A DNA stretch of 27,844 bases from an uncultured Collinsella sp. (GTDB lineage Bacteria > Actinomycetota > Coriobacteriia > Coriobacteriales > Coriobacteriaceae). Both the position numbers and the translations under genes were made by a program. This document shows positions 8,289 to 15,836 of the stretch, piece by piece. Every line of letters begins with the position of its first letter. The first letter of the stretch is position 1. A model generated the notes under the pieces. It searched no databases. It saw nothing but the letters and a program-made list of their open reading frames with translations, and had not been told where the DNA came from. The DNA is taken from assembly GCA_902464645.1 (NCBI GenBank), contig CABQKL010000014.1, positions 1 through 27,844 on the forward strand, written 5' to 3'.

Positions 8289-9527
8289 ATGGGTTGCAAT
8301 CAAATCCTGGACCGTTATATCGAGCAGTTGATCGAAACCTCTACGCCGCAGGCGCCGGCTTGGAATATCGAAAAGATTCGCGCCGGCAAGGAGAACACCT
8401 GGAACTATATCGACGGCTGCATGATCAAGGCGCTCATCGAGCTGTACGAGATCACGGGTGAGCAGCGCTACCTGACCTTTGCCGATGACTACATCGATTT
8501 CTTTGTCCAGGACGACGGTACCATCAAGCATTACAACCCGCAGGAGTACAACCTCGATAACGTCAATGCGGGCAAGACCCTCTACAAGCTGTATGACCTG
8601 GTGGGCAAGCCCAAGTACCGTGCCGCCATGGACACCATCTACCTCCAGCTCGAGACCCAGCCGCGCACCAAAGAAGGCGTGTTTTGGCACAAGGCCGTCT
8701 ATCCCAACCAGATCTGGCTCGATGGCATGTATATGGCCCAGCCGTTCTACATGCAGTATGAGCTGAGCTTCCACAACCGTCGTGCCTGCTCGGACAGCTT
8801 CCATATGTTCCAGGTCGTGCATGACCTGATGCGCAACCCCCTCAACGGTCTGTACTATCACGCTTACGACGCGAGCCGCAAACAGTTCTGGTGCGACCCG
8901 GTCACCGGCCTTTCGGCTAACTTCTGGCTGCGCGCCGAGGGCTGGTTTGCCATGGCGCTCATTGACACGTGGGAGCTTATGCCGCCTTCGATGTCGGCCG
9001 AGAAGGACGAGATCCGCAAGATGTTCCACGACCTGATTGACGCCATGCTGCCGTATCAGGACGAGAAGACCGGCATGTGGCATCAGGTCATCAACCTGCC
9101 CAATATCGCCCCCAACTACCTGGAGGAGTCGGGCAGCGCCATCTTTGCCAACGCCATCATGAAGGGCGTGCGTCTGGGCGTGCTGGGCGAGCGTTACTAC
9201 CAGTACGGCCGTCGCGCCTTCGACGGCATCTGCGAGACCTGTCTGTCCGAGTATGACGGGCAGCTGGCGCTCGACAACATCTGCCTGGTTGCGGGCTTGG
9301 GCAACACCGCGCACCGCGAGGGCACGTTTGATTACTACATGAGCGAGCCCGTGGTCAAAAATGATGCAAAGGGTGTGGCGCCGCTGGTGCTTGCCTATAT
9401 CGAGACCATGCATCACGACAAGCTGGCCGGTAAGCGCGATCCGCTCGCCCCCTCGGGCGTGTGCTCCATCGAGGACCCGTTTGGCGGATACACCCCGGGC
9501 ATCAACGCTCATAAGGGATGTGAATAA
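8289..9527 (+). CDS. Unsaturated (rhamno)galacturonyl hydrolase, GH105
   Basis: This 412-residue (alpha/alpha)6-barrel enzyme resembles YteR/YesR. GH105 enzymes hydrate the 4,5-double bond of the non-reducing unsaturated uronic acid left by pectate or rhamnogalacturonan lyases, which opens the ring and releases 5-keto-4-deoxyuronate. The catalytic Asp is Asp145 in QIWLDGMYMAQPF, and the later motif FWLRAEGWFAMAL is also typical. No signal peptide is present, as is usual for GH105. The start at ATG 8289 follows CAGAGGGG; the in-frame ATG at 8271 has no ribosome site. Two AACGTT operators sit just upstream. The presence of this enzyme implies that lyase products reach the cell although no pectate lyase lies in the window. 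Its product suits the DhuI/DhuD-type genes at 14-15.7 kb. Confidence 0.92.
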   Translation: MGCNQILDRYIEQLIETSTPQAPAWNIEKIRAGKENTWNYIDGCMIKALIELYEITGEQRYLTFADDYIDFFVQDDGTIKHYNPQEYNLDNVNAGKTLYKLYDLVGKPKYRAAMDTIYLQLETQPRTKEGVFWHKAVYPNQIWLDGMYMAQPFYMQYELSFHNRRACSDSFHMFQVVHDLMRNPLNGLYYHAYDASRKQFWCDPVTGLSANFWLRAEGWFAMALIDTWELMPPSMSAEKDEIRKMFHDLIDAMLPYQDEKTGMWHQVINLPNIAPNYLEESGSAIFANAIMKGVRLGVLGERYYQYGRRAFDGICETCLSEYDGQLALDNICLVAGLGNTAHREGTFDYYMSEPVVKNDAKGVAPLVLAYIETMHHDKLAGKRDPLAPSGVCSIEDPFGGYTPGINAHKGCE

Positions 9528-9528
9528 C

Positions 9529-10434
9529 GTGGGGGCTATTACTCCGGGTGTACGTTTGCACGACCTTCCGCAGGGGACCGTCGAGGAACGCATTCGCATG
9601 GCGGGAGAGCTGGGCTTTTCGTGCATTCAGCTGCCGAGCAAGGTGCTCTACGCATCGATGGGGATCGATCGAGGCGGCCTGACCCGCGAGCTTGCCGACC
9701 ATTTGCGTGCGGTGCTCGACGAGGCGGGCGTTTCGGTCGCCGTGCTCGGGTGCTATAAGAATCTGGCGACGCCCGATCGCCAACAGCTCATGGATAACTT
9801 TGCCGAGTACGAGGCATGCTTGAACTTTGCCCAGATGCTCGGCGGATGCCCGGTTGGCACCGAGACCGGTCGCCCCAATGCGCAAAACCGCGTTGCTGAT
9901 GACCGCATGACCGATGAGGCGCTTGAGGCTTTTATGGACGGACTCGCACGCGTCTGCGAGCGCGCCGAGGCCGTGGGCGGGCAAATACTGATCGAGCCTG
10001 GCTGGAACGAGACGGTCAACACGCCGGATCGCTGCCGCGAGGTGCTGGAGCGCGTCTCGAGCCCGTCGCTCGGCGTGATCTATGACCCAGTGTCGCTGCT
10101 GCACCCCAGCGTCGCTGACGAAGCGCAGGAAATCACAGCGCGCATGCTCTACTTATGCGGCAGTAAGATCCGCGTGCTGCACGCCAAGGATTTTGAGGTC
10201 GTTGATAACGAGGACGAAGCAGGTTGGTGCGACGGTACGGGTTCACGCCTGGTGTGCCACGGCGTGGGCGAGACGGGTCGCTATGACTTTGAGCCCGTGG
10301 TGGCCTGGGCGGCTGCCGCCTGCCCTGGGATTCCCTGCGTGGTCGAGAACAGCGTGCCGGCGACGGCGGCTGACTGCCTGGCGACACTCGAGCACATGTC
10401 CGCTCGCTGCGGGGCTTCGCATCGCGAGTTATAG
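9529..10434 (+). CDS. Sugar phosphate isomerase/epimerase-like TIM barrel
   Basis: A 301-residue protein of the xylose-isomerase-like TIM-barrel superfamily (AP_endonuc_2, PF01261). The N-terminus ITPGVRLHDLPQGTVEERI and the metal-site-like motifs ILIEPGWN, GVIYDPVSLLH and VLHAKDFEV follow the usual order of the fold, with Glu/Asp/His ligands for a divalent metal. The GTG start at 9529 lies one base after the GH105 stop, with AAGGGA ten bases upstream; the alternative GTG at 9520 would overlap GH105 by eight bases but sits too close to that site. It is clearly co-transcribed with GH105. Members of this superfamily isomerise or epimerise many sugars and sugar acids, so the substrate cannot be read from sequence; a keto-uronate or rhamnose-branch intermediate is a guess. 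Confidence 0.75.
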   Translation: MGAITPGVRLHDLPQGTVEERIRMAGELGFSCIQLPSKVLYASMGIDRGGLTRELADHLRAVLDEAGVSVAVLGCYKNLATPDRQQLMDNFAEYEACLNFAQMLGGCPVGTETGRPNAQNRVADDRMTDEALEAFMDGLARVCERAEAVGGQILIEPGWNETVNTPDRCREVLERVSSPSLGVIYDPVSLLHPSVADEAQEITARMLYLCGSKIRVLHAKDFEVVDNEDEAGWCDGTGSRLVCHGVGETGRYDFEPVVAWAAAACPGIPCVVENSVPATAADCLATLEHMSARCGASHREL

Positions 10435-10473
10435 CATTGGCTTTTGCTGTGTCGGCAGATTGAGATTACCTGT

Positions 10474-10512
10474 ATGGGGGCGGCGGTGAAGGGTCTTTAT
10501 CGTCGCCCCCAT
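10474..10512 (+). terminator. Hairpin between the isomerase and GltD-like genes
   Basis: The arms ATGGGGGCGGCG (10474-10485) and 10501-10512 pair with one G-U around a 15-base loop. There is no T run, so termination is uncertain. It marks the boundary between the pectin enzymes and the flavoprotein pair. Confidence 0.45.
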
Positions 10513-10538
10513 TGGATTGCATTAAAAAGGGGAGTTGC

Positions 10539-11756
10539 GTGGTTATCCACATTGTCGAAGAGGCGAATCGTTGCCTAGGTTGTAAAAGGGCGTTCTGTCA
10601 GATTAAGGGCTGCCCGGTTCAGACGCCTATTCCGCAGGTCATCGAGCTGTTCAAACAGCGTCGTCTAGAAGAGGCGGGCGAGCTGCTGTTCCAGAACAAT
10701 CCCATGAGCGCGGTCTGCTCCGTGGTGTGCAACCATTCAGGCCAGTGCGAGGGTGCTTGCATCCAGGGCCGCAAGGGCACACCCGTGCATTTCTCGAGCA
10801 TCGAGAACTATATCTCAACAGCGTATTTGGATCGTAAGGAGTGGGCGCCCGCGCCGTCGTGCGGCAAACAGATTGCTGTGGTCGGTTCCGGTCCCGCCGG
10901 CATTACCGTGGCCATTAAGATGGCCCAGCTGGGCTGTGCCGTCACCGTTTTTGAGCAGCGGCCCGAGATCGGCGGCGTGCTGGAGTACGGTATCCCCGAG
11001 TTCCGTCTGCCGCGCTCGCTCGTGCAAAAGTACCGCCACGTGATGTGCTCGCTTGGCGTGCGCGTGCGCCCCTCGACCACCATCGGTGGCGCGCTGCATA
11101 TCGACGACCTGCTGCGCGACGGCTACGATGCGGTCTTTGTTGGTACCGGTACCTGGCGTGCCCGCAAACTGGGCATTCCCGGCGAGTCGCGCGGCAACGT
11201 GCTGTTTGGTATCGATTACCTGGTCGATCCCACGAGCGTGGCGATCGGGCAGAACGTGGCGGTCATCGGTGCCGGTAATGTGGCCATGGATGTGGCCCGC
11301 ACGGCGCTGCGTTCGGGTGCTCGCAAGGTCACTGTGTATGCACGCTCGCGCCATATCTTGGCCATCGACGACGAAGTCGAGCTGACCGAGCTTGACGGTG
11401 CCGAGATTGTGTGCGGCAAGGCGATCTGCGCCATCGACGATAACGGTCCGGTGTTCGAGACGGCTATCTTTGACGAGGACAACAACGTGGTGGGCTACGA
11501 GGAGGAGCTCGACCATGCGTCTGCCGACACAGTTGTGATTGCAGCTTCGCAGGTGCCCAAGGACAAGCTTGTGCTTACGACGGGCGGTCTGGAGACCGAC
11601 CATCGCGGCCTTCTTTCGGTCGATGAATGCGGTATGACCACCGTGCCTGGCGTCTTTGCCGCCGGCGACGTGGTTAACGGCCCGCTCACCGTGGTTCATG
11701 CTGTGGCAGGCGCCAAGCTCGCCGTCGAAGGCATGACCAGCTACCTGGGCCTCTAA
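10539..11756 (+). CDS. GltD-like NAD(P)H-dependent iron-sulfur flavoprotein oxidoreductase
   Basis: A 405-residue relative of the glutamate synthase small subunit. The N-terminal Fer4_20-type domain has Cys12, Cys15, Cys20 and Cys25, then a second Cys group in AVCSVVCNHSGQCEGAC, together expected to hold 4Fe-4S clusters. A FAD-binding GSGPAG motif, a second NAD(P)-binding GAGNVAMD motif and the terminal GVFAAGDVVNGPLTV signature follow. The GTG start at 10539 has AGGGGAG upstream; a TTG at 10512 would overlap the hairpin. No large GltB subunit is nearby, so it is probably not a glutamate synthase. Free-standing members transfer electrons between NAD(P)H and a partner redox protein; the partner here may be the old-yellow-enzyme homologue that follows. 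Cytosolic. Confidence 0.85.
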   Translation: MVIHIVEEANRCLGCKRAFCQIKGCPVQTPIPQVIELFKQRRLEEAGELLFQNNPMSAVCSVVCNHSGQCEGACIQGRKGTPVHFSSIENYISTAYLDRKEWAPAPSCGKQIAVVGSGPAGITVAIKMAQLGCAVTVFEQRPEIGGVLEYGIPEFRLPRSLVQKYRHVMCSLGVRVRPSTTIGGALHIDDLLRDGYDAVFVGTGTWRARKLGIPGESRGNVLFGIDYLVDPTSVAIGQNVAVIGAGNVAMDVARTALRSGARKVTVYARSRHILAIDDEVELTELDGAEIVCGKAICAIDDNGPVFETAIFDEDNNVVGYEEELDHASADTVVIAASQVPKDKLVLTTGGLETDHRGLLSVDECGMTTVPGVFAAGDVVNGPLTVVHAVAGAKLAVEGMTSYLGL

Positions 11757-11771
11757 CCCATCCCACCCATC

Positions 11772-11843
11772 AGTTGCGGTGAAATACGGACTGTTTTGGC
11801 TGTCAAAGGCCTTATCTACTCCGTATTCCACCGCAACTTTTTT
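11772..11843 (+). terminator. Hairpin repeat copy A acting as terminator of the GltD-like gene
   Basis: Nineteen-base arms (11772-11790 and 11820-11838) pair with a single A-C mismatch, and six T follow. The base AGTTGCGGTG, the loop word AAGGCCTT and the closing CACCGCAACT recur in a second hairpin at 27745-27811 whose inner stem differs in both arms. This makes it a repeat family rather than an ordinary terminator. Confidence 0.85.
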
Positions 11844-11954
11844 GCTGGACGGTAAAAAGGCGGGGGAGGACGTACGCTCGTGAGCTTGGTGGGTGCTGAT
11901 ACGATAGGTACGTCTGCAAGTGCCGCCGAGCGGCTTAAACGAAAGGAAGCCTGT

Positions 11955-13904
11955 ATGGAGTCATCCGCCTATCCGATGCTCTTTAGCCCGATCAAGGTCG
12001 GTACGACCGAGGTCAAGAACCGCGTCTTTATGCCGCCGGTGTCCACCAACCTGGCCGATCATGGCTATGTGACCGACGACTTGGTCGATCATTACCGTGC
12101 CCGTGCCAAGGGCGGCGTGGGCCTCATCATTACCGAGGTCGTGACGGTCGAGCCCACCTATACCTATCTGCCGGGCGACATGTGCTGTTACGACGACACG
12201 TTCATCCCTGGCTGGGAAAAGCTTGCCGCCGCTGTGCACGAGTACGGCTGCAAGATCATGCCGCAGCTCTTCCATCCCGCCTACATGGCCTTTAACATTC
12301 CGGGCACGCCGCGTCTGATCGCTCCGTCCTTTGTGGGTCCGTCCTATGCCCGCGAGGCGCCGCGTCCTATCACGGTCGATGAGATTCACGAGCTCACGCA
12401 TCAGTTTGGCGACGCTGCCGTGCGTATGCAGAAGGCCGGTGTCGACGGCGTCGAGGTCCATGCGGCACACGCCCACGGCATGCTCGGCGGCTTTTTGACC
12501 CCGCTCTATAACAAGCGTACCGATGAGTACGGCGGCTCGCTCGACGCTCGTATGCGCTTCTTGCTCGAGGTCATCGCCGAGATTCGCGAGCGCTGCGGCA
12601 AGGACTTTATCATCGACGTCCGTATCTCGGGCGACGAGTACACCGATGGCGGTCTGACCCTCAACGACATGATCTACGTCTCGCGTCGCCTGGAGAAGGC
12701 CGGCGTCGACATGATTCATGTCTCGGGCGGCACCACCATCAAGCGCGGTTCTGCCATTCCCGCCGCCGGTACGCAGCAGGCCTCGCACGCCGCTTGCTCG
12801 CGTGAGATTAAGAAGCACGTGAACATTCCCGTTGCCACGGTCGGCCGCATCAACGAGGTCTGGATCGCCGAGGAGCTGATCGAGGACGGTGCCGCCGACA
12901 TCTGCATGATGGGCCGCGCCAATCTGTGCGATGCCGAGTTCTGCAACAAGGCCGCTGCCGGCAACGCCGACGACATCCGCCCCTGCATTGGCTGCCTGCG
13001 CTGCCTGAACGGCATTATGTTCGGCAAGCGCATCTCCTGCACCGTCAACCCGGACGTGGAGCGCGACGAGGCTGGCTACGAGCCTGCCGCCGAGGCCAAG
13101 AACGTACTGGTTGTGGGCGCTGGTCCTGCGGGCATGGAGGCGGCGTTCATTGCCGCCAAGCGCGGCCACAACGTGGTGCTCGTGGACAAGCAGGACGAAC
13201 CGGGCGGCGAGATGCGTATCGCAGCCGTTCCGCCGGCAAAGCAGGAACTCACCCGCGTGATCAAGTATCAGTATCGTCGCCTGGCCGAGGCCGGCGTGAA
13301 GTGCGTATTTGGCACCGAGCTTACTGCCGAGGACATTCAGCGTGACTACGCGGGCTACGAGGTCGTCCTGGCTTATGGCGCCGAGCCCATCGCCCCGGCC
13401 TTCATGCAGGGCTTTAAGCAGGTCATGACGGCTGACGACCTGCTGGGCGGCAAGGCTTTCCCGGGCAAGAAGATCGTCATCGTGGGCGGCGGCACCGTCG
13501 GTTGCGAGACGGCCGACTACCTGGCCCCGTTGGTCAACGATCTGTCGCCGGCCAATCGCGACGTCACCGTCATCGAGATGACCAAGACGCTCGCCGCCAA
13601 CGAGGGCGGCGCCGGTCGCGCGGTGCTCATCACGCGCATGCTCTCCAAGGGCGTCCACGTGCTGACCGAGGCCAAGGTGACCGAGATTACCGAGGACACT
13701 ATCAGCTACGAGAAGGACGGCGAGGTCCACACCATCGCCGATGCCGATACGCTGGTACTTGCCATGGGCTATCGTCCCAATACCAAGTTGGCCGACGACC
13801 TTGCTGCAGCCGGCGTTACCACCCACGTGTTGGGCGATGCCAACAAGTGCGGCAACATCCGCGACGCCATCGGCGACGGCTACAAGATTGCCTGCGAGCT
13901 CTAG
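11955..13904 (+). CDS. NADH:flavin oxidoreductase, old yellow enzyme / 2,4-dienoyl-CoA reductase family
   Basis: A 649-residue enzyme with the three-part layout of FadH, BaiCD/BaiH and clostridial enoate reductases. It has an FMN TIM barrel at about 1-340 with HAAHAHGMLGGFLTP and YGGSL, then a 4Fe-4S site formed by Cys344, Cys347, Cys350 and Cys362. A FAD/NAD(P) part follows, with VVGAGPAGMEAA and IVGGGTVGCETA. These enzymes reduce activated C=C bonds of enoates or dienoates with NAD(P)H. The first Cys triplet is CX2CX2C, slightly tighter than the usual CX2CX3C. The start at ATG 11955 has GAAAGGAAG upstream. The substrate is unknown. In a plant-fibre locus, unsaturated phenolic or fatty acids are plausible electron acceptors, and the preceding GltD-like protein may be a partner. 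No AACGTT operator precedes it. Confidence 0.87.
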   Translation: MESSAYPMLFSPIKVGTTEVKNRVFMPPVSTNLADHGYVTDDLVDHYRARAKGGVGLIITEVVTVEPTYTYLPGDMCCYDDTFIPGWEKLAAAVHEYGCKIMPQLFHPAYMAFNIPGTPRLIAPSFVGPSYAREAPRPITVDEIHELTHQFGDAAVRMQKAGVDGVEVHAAHAHGMLGGFLTPLYNKRTDEYGGSLDARMRFLLEVIAEIRERCGKDFIIDVRISGDEYTDGGLTLNDMIYVSRRLEKAGVDMIHVSGGTTIKRGSAIPAAGTQQASHAACSREIKKHVNIPVATVGRINEVWIAEELIEDGAADICMMGRANLCDAEFCNKAAAGNADDIRPCIGCLRCLNGIMFGKRISCTVNPDVERDEAGYEPAAEAKNVLVVGAGPAGMEAAFIAAKRGHNVVLVDKQDEPGGEMRIAAVPPAKQELTRVIKYQYRRLAEAGVKCVFGTELTAEDIQRDYAGYEVVLAYGAEPIAPAFMQGFKQVMTADDLLGGKAFPGKKIVIVGGGTVGCETADYLAPLVNDLSPANRDVTVIEMTKTLAANEGGAGRAVLITRMLSKGVHVLTEAKVTEITEDTISYEKDGEVHTIADADTLVLAMGYRPNTKLADDLAAAGVTTHVLGDANKCGNIRDAIGDGYKIACEL

Positions 13905-13955
13905 TTAATCCCTTGGTGCATGGGGCCTGTCCCCGCGGCGTCAGTCGGTAGATAG

Positions 13956-14000
13956 CAAAAAGCGGCGGTTGTCCCGTACGTGGGACGACCGCCGCTTGCG
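13956..14000. terminator. Bidirectional terminator between convergent genes
   Basis: The arms 13961-13975 and 13982-13996 form a 15-bp G+C-rich stem with one G-U. Five A precede it on the + strand, giving a T run for the - strand unit; on the + strand only a short, weak T-rich stretch follows. It separates the convergent flavoprotein and DhuI-type genes. Confidence 0.8.
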
Positions 14001-14022
14001 TTAGCTGCAATGAGTCGTGCGA

Positions 14023-14664
14023 TTAGAGGCCCAGGATCTCCTTGACCTTGGTGATGATGGCCTCGTCGGTTGCGTTGGCAAAGAAGTGCTCCTGGAAGTG
14101 TTCGCCGGCAAGTGCGCCCTTCACCAGGTCCTGATCGATCTCGCCCAGAACGTCGACGAGCGGACGCATAGTCACAGCGCGGACGCCGTCGAGGATCTTC
14201 TTGTTGCGCTGCTCGGGCTCAACACGCTCGGCAGGATAGCCGTTGCCCGAACCAAAGCCAAAGAGCTTCTCGAAGGTGTACTCAAGGTTGAGCTCCTGGC
14301 CCCAGCCGTTCTTGAGGGCGAAGGGCATGGCAACGGCGTTGCCATCGTTGACCTGGGCAAAGGTGTAGGCGTCGAGCGGGTCGGCAACGTGGCCGCACAG
14401 CACGCCGGGGAAGGAGTTACAGGCGAGCATGGCGCCCTCGCCGGTGCCGCAGCCGGTCACGACGTAGTCGGCAGCGCCGGAGTTCAGCAGCACGGCGGCA
14501 AGGATGCCGTTCTGCACGTAGGTGAGGGGCTTGGAGTCGGCATCGGCATACATGCCATAGTTAAAGACAGTGTGGCCCATGGGCTCGACAACCTTCTTAA
14601 GGGCAGCCTCAATCATAGGGTTCTTGGAGTTCTGAGAGTTCTCATTGATCAGAGCGATTTTCAT
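14023..14664 (-). CDS. RpiB/LacA-LacB-family isomerase, probable DhuI-type 4-deoxy-5-hexosulose-uronate ketol-isomerase
   Basis: A 213-residue RpiB-fold protein, longer than ordinary RpiB (about 150) because of a C-terminal extension. The core VVTGCGTGEGAMLACN holds Cys72 and Cys82 in the phosphate/sugar-binding loop region; the N-terminus MKIALINENSQ is that of the longer sub-branch. In streptococci a protein of this branch (DhuI) isomerises the linear unsaturated-uronate product before reduction by DhuD. The neighbouring SDR gene and the GH105 gene support this job here, in place of KduI. The start has GGAAGG upstream on the - strand. The symbol is withheld because function rests on family and context. 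A plain pentose-phosphate role is less likely. Confidence 0.75.
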   Translation of the reverse strand: MKIALINENSQNSKNPMIEAALKKVVEPMGHTVFNYGMYADADSKPLTYVQNGILAAVLLNSGAADYVVTGCGTGEGAMLACNSFPGVLCGHVADPLDAYTFAQVNDGNAVAMPFALKNGWGQELNLEYTFEKLFGFGSGNGYPAERVEPEQRNKKILDGVRAVTMRPLVDVLGEIDQDLVKGALAGEHFQEHFFANATDEAIITKVKEILGL

Positions 14665-14743
14665 GATAGGTAACCTTCCACTATTTTCTAAATTAATTGT
14701 TCGTTATGTTGCATGGCATCTCCAACAGAGAAGCCGCTCTGCG

Positions 14744-14853
14744 GGCGGTGGACGATAAGGTCTGTCGCGAGTTCCGCACGAGCCGAAGAGCACTTAATGT
14801 GCTCTTCGTGCGAGTCAGGACTGTTCGAGCAGCAGACCTTATCGTCCGCCGCC
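14744..14853. repeat. Long imperfect palindrome between the SDR and isomerase genes
   Basis: The outer arms 14744-14764 and 14833-14853 pair over 21 bp with one G-U. Inside, a second hairpin has a 9-bp stem (GAAGAGCAC with 14799-14807) and a TTAAT loop, extended by CGCAC/GTGCG across a five-base bulge. No T run follows on either strand. It fills most of the 202-base gap between two co-directional - strand genes. It could be an intercistronic RNA element, a palindromic mobile repeat or a small RNA; nothing in the sequence decides between them. Confidence 0.75.
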
Positions 14854-14866
14854 TCGCCCAGACGTC

Positions 14867-15676
14867 TTACTGCGGCTGCTTTCCAATGTATGCGAGGATT
14901 CCACCGTCGACGTAGAGGATGTGGCCGTTGACGAAGTTCGATGCATCGGAAGCCAAGAACACGGCGGGGCCCTTCAGATCCTCGGGCGTGCCCCAACGGG
15001 CGGCCGGCGTCTTGGCAATGATGAACTGGTCAAACGGGTGGCGGCTGCCGTCGGGCTGCGTCTCGCGCAGCGGCGCGGTCTGCGGTGTGGCGATGTAGCC
15101 GGGTCCAATGCCGTTGCACTGGATATTGGCCTCGCCAAACTCCGAGCAGATGTTCTTGGTGAGCATCTTGAGTCCGCCCTTGGCGGCGGCATAGCCGGCG
15201 ATGGTCTCGCGACCCAGCTCGCTCATCATCGAGCAGATGTTGATGATCTTGCCGTGGCCCTTGGCGATCATGCCAGGCAGGCAGGCCTTGGACACGATAA
15301 ACGGTGCGTTGAGGTCAATATCGACGACGCGGCGGAAGTCCTCGGCGCTCATGTCGAGCATCGGGGTGCGCTGGATAACGCCGGCGTTGTTGACCAGGAT
15401 GTCGGGCGTGGTACCAAAGTCGGCCTCGATCTTGGCGATGAGCTCGGCGACGACGGCCTCGTCGGTGACGTCTGCCACGTAACCATGGGCCTCAAAGCCC
15501 AGCTCGCGGTAGTGCTTCTCGGCCTCGGCGACCTTGTCGGCGTGACGTGCGTTAAAGGCGATCTTGGCGCCGGCCTCTCCGAGCGCCTCGGCGATGGCCA
15601 TGCCAATACCGTAGGTGGCGCCGGTTACGAGCGCGACCTTGCCATCCAGGCGGAAGCTGTCCATAAGATCAGACAT
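14867..15676 (-). CDS. Short-chain dehydrogenase, DhuD / KduD / gluconate 5-dehydrogenase type
   Basis: A 269-residue classical SDR. The Rossmann motif VTGATYGIG lies at residues 17-25, NNAG is present, the catalytic Ser lies in ICSMMSE and the Tyr-x3-Lys in GYAAAKGG; the C-terminus YVDGGILAYIGKQP is typical of the gluconate-5-dehydrogenase/KduD group. It probably reduces or oxidises a 5-keto/2,5-diketo sugar acid with NAD(P)H to give KDG, working after the RpiB-fold isomerase. The start is placed at ATG 15676, with AAAGGA upstream on the - strand; the longer start at 15703 lies inside operator copy 7. Two AACGTT operators precede it, so it belongs to the same regulon as the symporter and GH105. 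Exact direction and cofactor are not visible. Confidence 0.85.
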   Translation of the reverse strand: MSDLMDSFRLDGKVALVTGATYGIGMAIAEALGEAGAKIAFNARHADKVAEAEKHYRELGFEAHGYVADVTDEAVVAELIAKIEADFGTTPDILVNNAGVIQRTPMLDMSAEDFRRVVDIDLNAPFIVSKACLPGMIAKGHGKIINICSMMSELGRETIAGYAAAKGGLKMLTKNICSEFGEANIQCNGIGPGYIATPQTAPLRETQPDGSRHPFDQFIIAKTPAARWGTPEDLKGPAVFLASDASNFVNGHILYVDGGILAYIGKQPQ

Positions 15677-15689
15677 AGCGATCCTTTCA

Positions 15690-15705
15690 AAAGAAACGTT
15701 CATCT
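15690..15705. promoter_or_regulatory. AACGTT palindromic operator, copy 7
   Basis: AAAGAAACGTTCATCT, a degenerate copy located 14 bases before the SDR start codon on the - strand, overlapping the 5' leader. Binding here would block elongation or initiation. Confidence 0.5.
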
Positions 15706-15779
15706 ATATTTATCTTACTTTTAGTACAAGCTCAGTATAGGAGAGGCGGCGCAACAGGCACCCCTTATTTCCTAAAATC

Positions 15780-15795
15780 AGGTGAACGTTCACTT
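15780..15795. promoter_or_regulatory. AACGTT palindromic operator, copy 6
   Basis: AGGTGAACGTTCACTT matches the consensus at 15 of 16 positions. It lies in the 160-base gap upstream of the SDR gene and 90 bases (centre to centre) from copy 7. A TATACT hexamer on the - strand lies between them, but no matching -35 is evident. Confidence 0.75.
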
Positions 15796-15836
15796 TTAAA
15801 AGGTGAGCGGCAGAAAAGTCCCTGCCGTGCGGACCT

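Noticed and set aside
10539..11756. Glutamate synthase small subunit (gltD) as a firm assignment
   Set aside because: No large GltB subunit is adjacent and the context is redox/pectin; only the family-level call is supported.
11961..13826. 621-residue - strand frame opposite the old-yellow-enzyme gene
   Set aside because: Mirror frame caused by codon bias; no start signals or motifs.
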